Position numbers and translations under genes: made by a program
The notes under the pieces: model-generated
The model's database searches: none
Seen by the model: the letters and a program-made list of their open reading frames with translations, nothing else
Told to the model about the DNA's origin: nothing
In this document: positions 1 to 6,947 of the stretch, in pieces
Numbering within the stretch: the stretch's first letter is position 1
How the letters are laid out: each line of letters begins with the position of its first letter
Assembly: GCA_946478935.1 (NCBI GenBank)
Contig: CAMLEL010000041.1
Location: 1 to 10,291, forward strand
Length of the DNA: 10,291 bases
Origin: an uncultured Armatimonadota bacterium
GTDB lineage: Bacteria; Armatimonadota; Fimbriimonadia; Fimbriimonadales; Fimbriimonadaceae
Direction of reading: 5' to 3'

Positions 1-199
1 CCATGTGCCCGGCGAGCATGACCTTCATTTCGGCGTCGGGGTTGAGGGCGGCGTAGGCGTTGCCGTGGACATCGGTCCAGACCTTGTCCGCAAAGCCGTT
101 CGTGTATTCCCGATAGATCTCAGCCGCTCGTTCTTCGTATCCTGATGGAGACGGGATATTGACGATGGCTTTGAGGAAGTCGAGGGACTCGGCACGCAT
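1..199 (-). CDS. M42 family metallopeptidase (glutamyl/tetrahedral aminopeptidase-like), N-terminal part only
   Basis: The reading frame starts at ATG 199-197 and runs off the left edge after 66 codons. The translation has the typical M42 N-terminus: a leading helix (SLDFLKAIVN), the IPSPSGYEERAAE segment at residues 15-27, TDVHGN at 42-47, and MLAGHM at 61-66. In this family the histidine of AGHMDE (H65 here) is the first metal ligand. M42 enzymes are cytoplasmic co-catalytic zinc or cobalt aminopeptidases, usually about 350 residues, that form large tetrahedral complexes and trim peptides. No Shine-Dalgarno sequence precedes the start; a TAAACT box lies six bases upstream, so the mRNA may be leaderless. 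The gene lies 91 bp downstream of pstA on the same strand, separated by tandem hairpins. The family call is good; the specific peptidase type cannot be settled from the N-terminus. Confidence 0.85.
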   Translation of the reverse strand, partial: MRAESLDFLKAIVNIPSPSGYEERAAEIYREYTNGFADKVWTDVHGNAYAALNPDAEMKVMLAGHM

Positions 200-205
200 G
201 GGCGG

Positions 206-211
206 AGTTTA
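206..211 (-). promoter_or_regulatory. TANNNT -10-like box (TAAACT) directly before the M42 peptidase ATG
   Basis: On the minus strand TAAACT is followed by CCGCCC and then the ATG at 199. In lineages with abundant leaderless genes, such as Deinococcus, a TANNNT box about 7-12 bases before the start codon acts as the -10 element and transcription starts at the ATG. No purine-rich Shine-Dalgarno sequence and no clear -35 are visible. The assignment rests on position and on the same pattern at two other genes here. Confidence 0.4.
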
Positions 212-222
212 TCTCGTTTGGC

Positions 223-237
223 AGCATTGTTGATGCT
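223..237. repeat. Small stem-loop AGCAT-TGTTG-ATGCT next to the GGGAC hairpins
   Basis: Five base pairs (223-227 with 233-237) enclose a five-base loop. It abuts the hairpin at 237-257, giving three consecutive stem-loops, each with a five-base loop, between pstA and the M42 gene. The stem is short and could be chance. Confidence 0.3.
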
Positions 238-257
238 CACGACCGGGACGGTCGTGA
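237..257. repeat. GGGAC-loop hairpin, unit A
   Basis: A perfect eight-base-pair inverted repeat (TCACGACC at 237-244, GGTCGTGA at 250-257) encloses the loop GGGAC at 245-249. It is followed after four bases by unit B, which has the same loop. It lies 34 bp past the pstA stop in the direction of pst transcription. It has no following T-run, so it is not a classical intrinsic terminator. It could be a REP-like dispersed element, an mRNA 3'-end stabiliser, or a pause or attenuation structure ahead of the M42 gene. Confidence 0.75.
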
Positions 258-261
258 CACA

Positions 262-280
262 CATGGGCGGGACGCCCATG
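262..280. repeat. GGGAC-loop hairpin, unit B
   Basis: A perfect seven-base-pair inverted repeat (CATGGGC at 262-268, GCCCATG at 274-280) encloses GGGAC at 269-273. Aligned with unit A, with loops 24 bp apart, the loop is identical and four stem pairs are unchanged. The third, fifth and sixth pairs differ by compensating changes on both arms. That pattern points to a structured repeat family. It begins about 10 bp after the pstA stop codon. Confidence 0.75.
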
Positions 281-290
281 CCACCGGTTG

Positions 291-1172
291 CTACGCGGCT
301 TTTTTCTGTGACCGGGCGCGGAGGATGATCGCGATCGAATTCAGGAAGACAAGGACGATCAGCAGAACGAGGATGGCGGCGGCGGCATTCTCATGGAAAC
401 CCACTTGGGCACGGCTGGACCAGTCAAAGATCTGAATGGGCAACACGGTAAAGCTGTCGGTGACCTTAGAAGGAACGAACCAGGCGGTTGCTGCTCCAAT
501 CGTGATCAAAGGCGCCGTTTCGCCAATCGCTCGGGAAACGGCAAGGATGATGCCCGTGAAGATGCCCGGTGCGGCATTGGGCAAAACCTGCCGACGAATC
601 GTTTGCCAACGGGTCGCACCCAGGGCAAGCGAAGCGTCACGAAAGCTCTTTGGCACGGCCCGAAGAGCCTCTTGCGAGACCAAAATGATCATCGGAAGAA
701 TGAGCAGCGCCATCGTGAGCGCGCCCGCCAGAATGCTCCGGTCGAATGCGAGCCATCGGACGAAGAGAGCGAGTCCGAGCAATCCATAGACGATCGATGG
801 CACACCCGCCAGATTCGCGATATTGATTTGAATGATTTCGGTAACGCGATTCTTGCGAACCGTCAGTTCTTCCAAATAGATTGCGGCCGCGACGCCGATG
901 GGCACGGCAAATACGGCGCTCAGTCCCACAACCCAAAGGGTGCCGAACAGGGCCGCCTTGATCCCCGCTCGCGCCGGTAATCGGGAAGGAAAGCGGTTGA
1001 GAAAATCCATCGACAACCGAGGAGCACCGTCCACCACGATCGAACCGAGGAGATAAACCAGCACCGCCATCGCGATCAGGATTGCAATGGCACAGCACGT
1101 GGAAAACAGCCGATCTTTGAACTTCCGCTTGGAGCTGATCCCGCTGGACAGAGTCGATCTAGCTATAGACAT
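291..1172 (-). CDS. pstA: Phosphate ABC transporter permease PstA
   Basis: This is one of the two inner-membrane permease subunits of the high-affinity phosphate importer; with PstC it forms the channel that a PstB ATPase dimer energises. The 293-residue product is of normal length. It has a first membrane span at about residues 22-47, further spans near 73-100, 122-140, 148-167 and 204-230, and a last span near 263-284. The ABC permease coupling (EAA-type) segment is at about 168-187 ([20 protein letters not shown]), followed by the SRAIGETAP signature at 213-221. The start is supported by a Shine-Dalgarno sequence (GAGGAAG) lying inside the end of pstC, and the gene overlaps pstC by 14 bp, implying translational coupling. 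It is the last pst gene visible: the next gene is an M42 peptidase, not pstB. Confidence 0.96.
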   Translation of the reverse strand: MSIARSTLSSGISSKRKFKDRLFSTCCAIAILIAMAVLVYLLGSIVVDGAPRLSMDFLNRFPSRLPARAGIKAALFGTLWVVGLSAVFAVPIGVAAAIYLEELTVRKNRVTEIIQINIANLAGVPSIVYGLLGLALFVRWLAFDRSILAGALTMALLILPMIILVSQEALRAVPKSFRDASLALGATRWQTIRRQVLPNAAPGIFTGIILAVSRAIGETAPLITIGAATAWFVPSKVTDSFTVLPIQIFDWSSRAQVGFHENAAAAILVLLIVLVFLNSIAIILRARSQKKAA

Positions 1173-2100
1173 GCCGGTACTTCCTCACGATTCGGGCCGA
1201 AATGAGGTTCAAGATCATCGTGATCGCAAACAGTGTCACACCAACTGCAAAGATGGTTTGGAATGCGATGCTCCCAGCGGGAGTATCGCCTTTGCTGATC
1301 TGTACGATCACAGCGGTCATGGTCTGGATGCTTTCAGCGGGATTGAGGGTCAGATTTGGCGTCTGTCCAGCCGCCAGAGTCACTGCCATCGTTTCGCCGA
1401 TGGCTCGGGACAAGGCAAGAATGAATGCCGCCATGATTCCCGAGAGGGCGGCGGGAACCACGATCTTCATCGTCACTTCAAGTTTGGTCGCTCCCAGACC
1501 ATAGGCACCCTCGCGGAGGCTCTTTGGAACCGCATTGAGCGCATCCTCGCACAGGCTCGAAACCAGGGGAAGAATCATGATGCCGACCACGATGCAGCCG
1601 GAAGCAGCGTTAAAGACTTCCACACTGGGAAAAACCGATCTGAGCGCCGGAGTGATCTTGAACAGCGCGAAGTAGCCGTATACGACCGTCGGGATGCCCG
1701 CGAGGATTTCGAGAAGTGGCTTCACAATACGGCGCACTTTTGGCGATGCGTACTCGCTCAAGTAGATCGCAGACAGCAAGCCGAGCGGCAAGGCGATGAT
1801 TGCGGCGCCGATGGTAATGATCATCGTGCCGTTCACCAAAGGCAGGATTCCGTAACTCGGCGGGTCGAAGGTTGGTGCCCATTTGGTGCCGGTATAGAAC
1901 TCGGCGGGCGAAACTTTGGAGAAGAAGGCGATGCTCTCGCGGATCAGGATCGCAAGAATGCCCGCCGTCGTTACGATCGAGATACCTGCGCAAAGCAGGC
2001 ACAGGAACTTGATGAGAGCCTCGCCGGGCCGATGTTTCTTCTTGACGATAGAAACAGGAATCGGCCCGGTGTGAGCGGCGTCGACGGGCATCGATGACAT
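1159..2100 (-). CDS. pstC: Phosphate ABC transporter permease PstC
   Basis: This is the second permease subunit of the Pst complex in the cytoplasmic membrane. The 313-residue product has a cytoplasmic N-terminus, a first span at about 31-53, a periplasmic segment containing [14 protein letters not shown], and further spans near 88-114, 133-150, 168-185, 218-244 and 277-303. The coupling loop is at 185-204 ([20 protein letters not shown]), followed by [10 protein letters not shown] at 231-240; the parallel with PstA is clear. Its ATG follows the pstS stop codon by one base and has no good Shine-Dalgarno sequence, so translation probably continues by termination-reinitiation from pstS. A second in-frame ATG at codon 4 is an alternative start. 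The 3' end overlaps pstA by 14 bp. Confidence 0.96.
   Translation of the reverse strand: MSSMPVDAAHTGPIPVSIVKKKHRPGEALIKFLCLLCAGISIVTTAGILAILIRESIAFFSKVSPAEFYTGTKWAPTFDPPSYGILPLVNGTMIITIGAAIIALPLGLLSAIYLSEYASPKVRRIVKPLLEILAGIPTVVYGYFALFKITPALRSVFPSVEVFNAASGCIVVGIMILPLVSSLCEDALNAVPKSLREGAYGLGATKLEVTMKIVVPAALSGIMAAFILALSRAIGETMAVTLAAGQTPNLTLNPAESIQTMTAVIVQISKGDTPAGSIAFQTIFAVGVTLFAITMILNLISARIVRKYRHVYS
1180..1186 (-). promoter_or_regulatory. Ribosome binding site of pstA inside pstC
   Basis: GAGGAAG on the minus strand ends seven bases before the pstA ATG at 1172. It fixes the pstA start within the 14-bp overlap with pstC and shows that anti-Shine-Dalgarno pairing is used in this genome. Confidence 0.7.
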
Positions 2101-2101
2101 T

Positions 2102-3130
2102 TTACGACTTGGTTTCTTGGTTGAGAATGTCTTCGATCTTCATTCCGGGCTGAGCGCCATTGAAGAGAGTCCCGGTCTTCTTACCGTCGATTCGAGATTG
2201 GGCGGCGGTGTAGGCAGCATCGGGCAGAATGATGTACCCCGTGCTCTGGATGATTTCTTTGCTTTCGGAAAGCAGGAACTTTAAGAGCGCTGCCACCTGG
2301 GGCTTATCCAGTGACGCCTTGTTCACGTACCAAAACAAGGGTCGGGAGAGAGGGGTGTAGGTGCCATTGGCGATTGTCTCCGGAGTGGGTTCCACGCCGT
2401 TCACTTTCAGGAGTTTGAGCTTGTCCTTGTTTTCACCGTAGTAGGCATATCCAAAGTAACCGAGCGAATACTTGTCGCCAGCGACTCCTTGAACCAAAAC
2501 ATTATCGTCTTCGCTCGCCTGGTAGTCGGCCCGGCTGGATTTCTCCTTTCCGTTGACTGCCTTGGTGAAGTAATCGAACGTTCCCGAGTCAGTGCCTGCG
2601 CCGTAGAGCTTGATCGGTTCGGCGGGCCACTCGGCTTTCACGTCCTTCCAGGTCTTGACCGTGCTGCCATCCTGCCAGATCTTCTTCAGTTCGTCGATCG
2701 TGATATCGGAAACGAAATCATTCTGAGGATTCACCACAAGCGACAAACCATCGAATGCGATCGGGATTTCGATGAACTCGATCCCGTTGGCTTTGCAAGC
2801 CTCGATTTCCTTCTCTTCGATGGGTCTCGACGCTCCCGTGATATCAATCTCACCGTTCGAAAACTTCTTGAATCCGCCACCGGTCCCCGATGTGCCAACC
2901 GTGACTTTGACGGATTGATTTACATTCCGAAACTCTTCGGCCACGGCTTCAGAAATCGGATAGACGGTTGAACTTCCATCGATTTCAATTTCGCCGGAGA
3001 GGTTGGCAGGGCTACTGCCTCCGGTCGCGCTGCCAGCGGTCGAGTCGCTCGGTCCGCATCCGGACATGATGCCGATGACTCCAGCGAAGAGCCCGGCGGC
3101 GAGTGTGGATTTCCAACTTGATTTCATCAT
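2102..3130 (-). CDS. pstS: Phosphate-binding lipoprotein PstS
   Basis: This is the extracytoplasmic phosphate receptor that hands phosphate to PstC/PstA. The 342-residue product starts with a lipoprotein signal: MMKSSWK, a hydrophobic stretch, then IMSGC with the lipidated cysteine at residue 25. A Gly/Ser/Ala-rich linker follows to about residue 45. The phosphate-pocket segments typical of PstS are present: [10 protein letters not shown] at 51-60, [12 protein letters not shown] at 79-90, DITGASRPI at 96-104, and [12 protein letters not shown] at 177-188. The start is supported by GGAGGA eight bases upstream; a second ATG directly follows the first, so either may be used. It is the first gene of the operon, behind a candidate Pho box. 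Lipid anchoring, rather than a free periplasmic form, is inferred from the lipobox. Confidence 0.96.
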   Translation of the reverse strand: MMKSSWKSTLAAGLFAGVIGIMSGCGPSDSTAGSATGGSSPANLSGEIEIDGSSTVYPISEAVAEEFRNVNQSVKVTVGTSGTGGGFKKFSNGEIDITGASRPIEEKEIEACKANGIEFIEIPIAFDGLSLVVNPQNDFVSDITIDELKKIWQDGSTVKTWKDVKAEWPAEPIKLYGAGTDSGTFDYFTKAVNGKEKSSRADYQASEDDNVLVQGVAGDKYSLGYFGYAYYGENKDKLKLLKVNGVEPTPETIANGTYTPLSRPLFWYVNKASLDKPQVAALLKFLLSESKEIIQSTGYIILPDAAYTAAQSRIDGKKTGTLFNGAQPGMKIEDILNQETKS

Positions 3131-3138
3131 ATTAGACG

Positions 3139-3144
3139 TCCTCC
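3139..3144 (-). promoter_or_regulatory. Strong ribosome binding site of pstS (GGAGGA)
   Basis: GGAGGA on the minus strand is eight bases from the pstS ATG at 3130. It is the best Shine-Dalgarno sequence in the window and contrasts with the missing ones at ppc, the M42 gene and the 3276 gene. Confidence 0.8.
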
Positions 3145-3168
3145 GAATAATCGAATGCGGACGGTGGA

Positions 3169-3174
3169 AAGCTA
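3169..3174 (-). promoter_or_regulatory. Candidate -10 element of the pst operon (TAGCTT)
   Basis: TAGCTT on the minus strand fits TANNNT and lies about 11 bases downstream of the second CTTAA repeat. That is close to the Pho-box to -10 distance known for PhoB-activated promoters. It would place the transcript start near 3162, giving a leader of about 30 nt that includes the GGAGGA site. No TTGACA-like -35 is evident, as expected of an activator-dependent promoter. Confidence 0.45.
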
Positions 3175-3185
3175 CCGGCGCACCA

Positions 3186-3201
3186 TTAAGGGTTTGTTAA
3201 G
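3186..3201 (-). promoter_or_regulatory. Candidate Pho box: two CTTAA repeats with 11-bp period
   Basis: On the minus strand CTTAACAAACC is followed by CTTAATG, so the CTTAA core recurs exactly 11 bp later. Direct repeats with 11-bp spacing, often with TTAACA-like cores, are what PhoB/PhoP-family response regulators bind. The site lies 56-71 bp upstream of pstS, just before the candidate -10. Only two repeats are clear; the flanking 11-mers match poorly. The regulator gene is not in the window. Confidence 0.5.
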
Positions 3202-3264
3202 AGTTCTGGAAATGGGTCCATTTTCAAGTTCGCCGACAAATGTTAAGCCAGGCTGACCCGTTCA

Positions 3265-3270
3265 TAATCT
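3265..3270 (+). promoter_or_regulatory. TANNNT -10-like box (TAATCT) before the ATG at 3276
   Basis: TAATCT is followed by CCGGG and the ATG at 3276, with no Shine-Dalgarno sequence. The overlapping CATAAT at 3263-3268 is also -10-like. Either would place the transcript start at or next to the ATG, giving a leaderless mRNA. The same TAATCT box precedes ppc. No convincing -35 was found. Confidence 0.4.
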
Positions 3271-3275
3271 CCGGG

Positions 3276-4277
3276 ATGAGAAGGGAATGGACTGAGGCCA
3301 TCAAAAACCGGCGGTGGGATGAACTCGAACGACTCGCAAAGTGGGAACCGGAACAGCAGCTTTGCGACACGATCGCCGAGTTGGAGCGCGGATTGGAAGG
3401 CAAGGCCGACCGGAAGGCCCTCCGCCGAATTCTGTGGATCCTGGAAAAGGCAGGAGTCCGCCCGACTGAGTTGGAAGAGTCGTCCGAACAGTCTGGGACG
3501 AAACGGGCATTCGAGGCGGCTTTCATGATGTCTGCCGATGCAGTCGGTGACACGCCCATCACCATTGGCGTTCAGCGCGGCGACCGAGTTCGATGGCTCA
3601 CCGCCTTCATCAACGAATCTTATGGCGTGAAGCGGGCATCAGACGATTCCACGAGCCTTGAGGAAGCCGCCAAGCGCGTGACAGCGATGAGCGATCGCCA
3701 AAACCCACCCTATGTTTCCGCGGCGATCGATCCGGCCTTCGCAAAATTCCGAATTCGTCGGGCTATTGAAAAGAACCGGTCAGGAACCCTTCCCGAAGCC
3801 CTTGCGTTCTGGCGATCGCTTTTAGACCAGGCCGAGGAAGTCCCTCATCCCGCCCTTGCAATCAAGCCCGACAAGCGTAAAGAAAAGACGCCGGAGGAAA
3901 TACTCTTCCTCGATCCGACTGCACCTTGGCGCATCGAACTTGGGGCCGCCAACCCCGTGTTGGAAAAAATGTATGAGGCGCACACGAGCCATGCCGACAA
4001 GCCAAACGATGAACAAAGTGAAGCGGTGCGCGAAGCAATTGCCCAGGCTCGCCATGAAACGGTGACTCCAGGAGTCATCCAGGAGCATCATATGCGTCTG
4101 CTCGACTTGGCAATGCTCATGGATGCCACTGGCGATGAGACCGCGGGGAGGATTCGGGCGGCTGCCGATCGACTCGTCAAGGAAGGAGCGGACGGAACGT
4201 ACGCCCGGGCGCTGGTTGACAAGACGGTCTTTATTGCGATCGAGCGAATGAAACAGTCGCCTCCACGGGAGAGCTAG
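3276..4277 (+). CDS. Hypothetical soluble protein of unknown function
   Basis: I do not recognise this protein. From ATG 3276 it is 333 residues; the in-frame ATG at 3240 would add 12 residues (MLSQADPFIISG) but has no ribosome site, and the TAATCT box and the amphipathic start MRREWTEAIKNRRWDELERL favour 3276. There is no signal peptide or membrane span. It is mostly helical and highly charged. The first ~75 residues resemble paired-helix repeats. A middle segment holds ITIGVQRGDRVRWLTAFI, and the C-terminal half is again helical, with a conserved-looking FLDPTAPWRIELGA stretch. It is divergent from pstS and convergent with ppc, its stop sharing a CTAG with the ppc stop. Base composition and codon usage look like the neighbours, so it is probably a native gene. 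No function is inferred. Confidence 0.8.
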   Translation: MRREWTEAIKNRRWDELERLAKWEPEQQLCDTIAELERGLEGKADRKALRRILWILEKAGVRPTELEESSEQSGTKRAFEAAFMMSADAVGDTPITIGVQRGDRVRWLTAFINESYGVKRASDDSTSLEEAAKRVTAMSDRQNPPYVSAAIDPAFAKFRIRRAIEKNRSGTLPEALAFWRSLLDQAEEVPHPALAIKPDKRKEKTPEEILFLDPTAPWRIELGAANPVLEKMYEAHTSHADKPNDEQSEAVREAIAQARHETVTPGVIQEHHMRLLDLAMLMDATGDETAGRIRAAADRLVKEGADGTYARALVDKTVFIAIERMKQSPPRES

Positions 4278-6934
4278 CCAGTACTTTGCATACCGGCTGC
4301 GATGCCTGCGATAGTCTGCAGCATGGCGTCCCGCCACGCGCCTGCTTGCTCCTCCTCAGAAAGATCTGGCCACCTTTGCATGAGCTTCACCTGAAGGCGA
4401 TTCAAGGGCATGATCACGGGGTTCCGGAAGTCTACAGTTTGACGAACCGTTTTGGCGGATTCCAGAACCTCCGCCGCCCCTGTTACCGCCAACACCGCTT
4501 TCAAGGTCCGATCCATCTCATTGCGAATCGTCTCGAAGACTTCTGCCGACACAGGACTGAGGGATGCGTAGAGTTCGGCGGTCGGCAGGTGCGCGCGCTT
4601 GAGCTCCAGTTGGGCATTGTCGACGACCGTGCGAAAGAACCGGGAGCTTTGGTATGCGTTTCGCAGAAGGGGCAAGTCTTCAGATTCCAGCGCAGTTCCA
4701 AGTCCGAACCAACCGGGCAGCCCGATTCGGCACTGAACCCATGCAAAGTTCCACGGGATGGCCCGCAATCCCTCGACACCTTCCGCGCCCGATCCCGGTC
4801 TGAAAACCGGTCGAGATGCGATCGTCAGAAACTGGATGGAGTCGATCGGTGTGGCTTTGGAATAAAACTCCCAGAATTCCGGCGTGTCGTAGACCAGTCG
4901 TCGGTACTTTTCTTTCGAGGCATTGGCTAAGCGGGTGAAGAGTTCCCGGTGAGGCTCCGATTCCAACTCGCCCTCACCTGATAGAGCGAGCAGACACGCG
5001 CTGACAATTTGTTCCAGATGGCGGTGGGCAATGGCCGGGAATCCATACCGAAAAGAGATGACCTCTCCCTGTTCGGTGAAGCGAATCGGGCCCGAGAAAG
5101 AGTGGCGCGGCTGGGCCAAGATCGCCCGATTGGCCCGGCCACCGCCTCGACCGACCGTTCCGCCTCGTCCATGAAAGAATTGGACTTCTACCCCATGCTC
5201 ATTCGCCATCTTGGAAAGTCTGGAAATCGATTCTTGGAGCGCCCAGTTCGCGGCAAAGTAGCCCCCATCTTTGCTACTGTCCGAGTATCCGAGCATTACT
5301 TCGGCGACGGGTTTGCCGGCCACAACGGGCAGCGTGTCGCGATACATCGGAGTCGATAGAAGTCTGTCCATCACCTGATCGGCATGGGCAAGGTCCTCGA
5401 TGGTCTCGAACAAAGGCGCGACAGTCAATGGACCTAACTCAAATCCGACGCCAATCTCGAACTGCCGGGCGAGAAGCAAAACCTCGAGGATATCGCTCAC
5501 GCCATGCGTCATCGAAACGATAAAGGTTCCGATAGACTCCCGGCCAAGCTCCTTCAGGGCACGTTGAAGCACGGCGAAGACTTCGACGACTCTTCGAACC
5601 TCGGGGGAACCTTTGAAACCCACGGGCAGTAGCGGCCGGGGATTATTCAATTCTTTCAAAAGCAGCTCGACTTTTTGAGATTCGTCCAGCTGGGAGTACA
5701 GGGGTTCGGCCTGCACATTCGAGGCAGTGAAAATCTCGTCGAAGGCTCGCTCGTGCTCTCGGCTGTGCTGCCGAACATCCAATGCCGCAAGGTGAGAGCC
5801 GAAGCAAGCCAGTTGCCACTTGAGCCTCGAAAAGGTCCCCGAGCGGGCGATGGGCTCGCCCAAGTTGGCGCAGAGGCTGGCCTCCATCTCCGCGATCATG
5901 TCCCGAACCCAGTTCGAAATCGAAGGGTCAAACCGCTTCGCGTCGATCTCGCGCTTCAGCGCCTGCTCGATGCACAGGCACGCTCTGACGTATGGCTCCT
6001 GGCCATAACGCGAGGCTTGATATTCGCTCAGCGGAGCGGCGGCTTCGGTTTGGGCAAGTCGTTGGGCGAATTCATCCGAAACGCCCACCCGGCGGGTGGA
6101 CATCGTCAATTCGCGTCGAAGTCGAAAGGCGCATTCGAACAGTGCGTTGAGCGCAAGCTGCCGGTGTTCGAGGAGGGTCCACCAAGTGACCTCCGGCGTC
6201 ACGTTTGGATTGCCATCGCGATCACCACCCACCCAAGACCGATATCGCAGGAACGGCTGATTTAATGGTGCTCCAAGGGAGCGCTCGACGTCCTCGATGA
6301 GCCACGGGACAACCTGTAAGACCGTCCGCTCGAAGAAGAAGAGGACGTTTCGCACTTCTTCGGCAACGCTCAGAGTCTTGGCCCGCATTTCGTCCGTCTG
6401 CCAAAGCTCGGTGAGAAGTTGATGAATCTCTCTCCATTGGGCTTGCTCCAAGTCCAGCGGTGCGGCCAGTCCACCCAATCCTTGCGGTCCGCTGTCCAAA
6501 ACCTCTGCGATTCGGTAGATCTTCTCTTGGACCGCACGACGTTTGGCCTCTGTTGGATGAGCGGTGAAGGTGGGAACCACTGAGAGTCTCTCAAGGTGGA
6601 CCGACTCGGGAGGCAGGTTGCGGAATACGTCAGCGATGGACTCACGCCGAACCTCTGATCGTCGATTGGCGGCCACGATTGCCTTTTGCTCAAGCACGTT
6701 CAGGACTTGAAAGAACACCGTGAACGCGCGAGCGACCTTTTCAATGCGGTTCGGGTCTTCTCCGCGAATTTCCTTACCCGCCATGATCCCTTGGCAGGAC
6801 TCTAAAATCCAGGCTCCTTCTTGCTCGGCCAGCACCGTACCCAGGGCCAGATTGATCAATGCGATATCGTCGCAAAGGGCGCTCGGCAGGCCGAACGCGG
6901 AAGGATCCAAGTCCAAAAACGTCGCGTTGGCCAT
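4274..6934 (-). CDS. ppc: Phosphoenolpyruvate carboxylase
   Basis: This enzyme converts PEP and bicarbonate to oxaloacetate and phosphate, refilling the TCA cycle in the cytoplasm. The 886-residue length matches bacterial PEPC (E. coli 883). Catalytic landmarks are intact: TFTAHPTEAKRR with H126 (E. coli H138), SWVGGDRDGNP at 233-243, GYSDSSKDGG with K555, FFHGRGGTVGRGGGR with H588, R590, R596 and R600, SRP at 707-709, and LRAIPW with R724. The C-terminus ends MQSTG, where most family members end NTG. Of the four E. coli aspartate-inhibitor residues (R587, K773, R832, N881), the first and third appear kept (R596, R837), whereas K773 aligns with R780 and N881 with S884. The start has no Shine-Dalgarno sequence but a TAATCT box seven bases before the ATG. 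It lies 10 bp after the methyltransferase gene. Confidence 0.97.
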   Translation of the reverse strand: MANATFLDLDPSAFGLPSALCDDIALINLALGTVLAEQEGAWILESCQGIMAGKEIRGEDPNRIEKVARAFTVFFQVLNVLEQKAIVAANRRSEVRRESIADVFRNLPPESVHLERLSVVPTFTAHPTEAKRRAVQEKIYRIAEVLDSGPQGLGGLAAPLDLEQAQWREIHQLLTELWQTDEMRAKTLSVAEEVRNVLFFFERTVLQVVPWLIEDVERSLGAPLNQPFLRYRSWVGGDRDGNPNVTPEVTWWTLLEHRQLALNALFECAFRLRRELTMSTRRVGVSDEFAQRLAQTEAAAPLSEYQASRYGQEPYVRACLCIEQALKREIDAKRFDPSISNWVRDMIAEMEASLCANLGEPIARSGTFSRLKWQLACFGSHLAALDVRQHSREHERAFDEIFTASNVQAEPLYSQLDESQKVELLLKELNNPRPLLPVGFKGSPEVRRVVEVFAVLQRALKELGRESIGTFIVSMTHGVSDILEVLLLARQFEIGVGFELGPLTVAPLFETIEDLAHADQVMDRLLSTPMYRDTLPVVAGKPVAEVMLGYSDSSKDGGYFAANWALQESISRLSKMANEHGVEVQFFHGRGGTVGRGGGRANRAILAQPRHSFSGPIRFTEQGEVISFRYGFPAIAHRHLEQIVSACLLALSGEGELESEPHRELFTRLANASKEKYRRLVYDTPEFWEFYSKATPIDSIQFLTIASRPVFRPGSGAEGVEGLRAIPWNFAWVQCRIGLPGWFGLGTALESEDLPLLRNAYQSSRFFRTVVDNAQLELKRAHLPTAELYASLSPVSAEVFETIRNEMDRTLKAVLAVTGAAEVLESAKTVRQTVDFRNPVIMPLNRLQVKLMQRWPDLSEEEQAGAWRDAMLQTIAGIAAGMQSTG

Positions 6935-6941
6935 GCACGCA

Positions 6942-6947
6942 AGATTA
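6942..6947 (-). promoter_or_regulatory. TANNNT -10-like box (TAATCT) before ppc
   Basis: TAATCT on the minus strand includes the TAA stop of the upstream methyltransferase gene and is followed by TGCGTGC and the ppc ATG. No Shine-Dalgarno sequence is present. It may give ppc its own leaderless transcript in addition to read-through from the upstream gene. Because it overlaps a stop codon, the TAA part could be coincidental. Confidence 0.35.

Noticed and set aside
25..279. An 84-codon minus-strand frame over the hairpin region
   Set aside because: It overlaps the M42 coding sequence in another frame, begins in the hairpins, and has low-complexity Ser/Thr/Pro content at its C-terminus.
1087..2097. 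A 336-codon open frame on the plus strand opposite pstC
   Set aside because: It lies entirely antisense to a clearly recognisable PstC/PstA. Its translation is rich in D, R, H, G and Q with no domain logic, as expected when the complement of a hydrophobic permease gene in GC-rich DNA is read.
4286..4930. A 214-codon open frame on the plus strand opposite the ppc 3' end
   Set aside because: PEPC motifs on the minus strand continue to the C-terminal STG. The plus frame has no ribosome site and an unstructured, Cys/Arg/Gln-rich composition.
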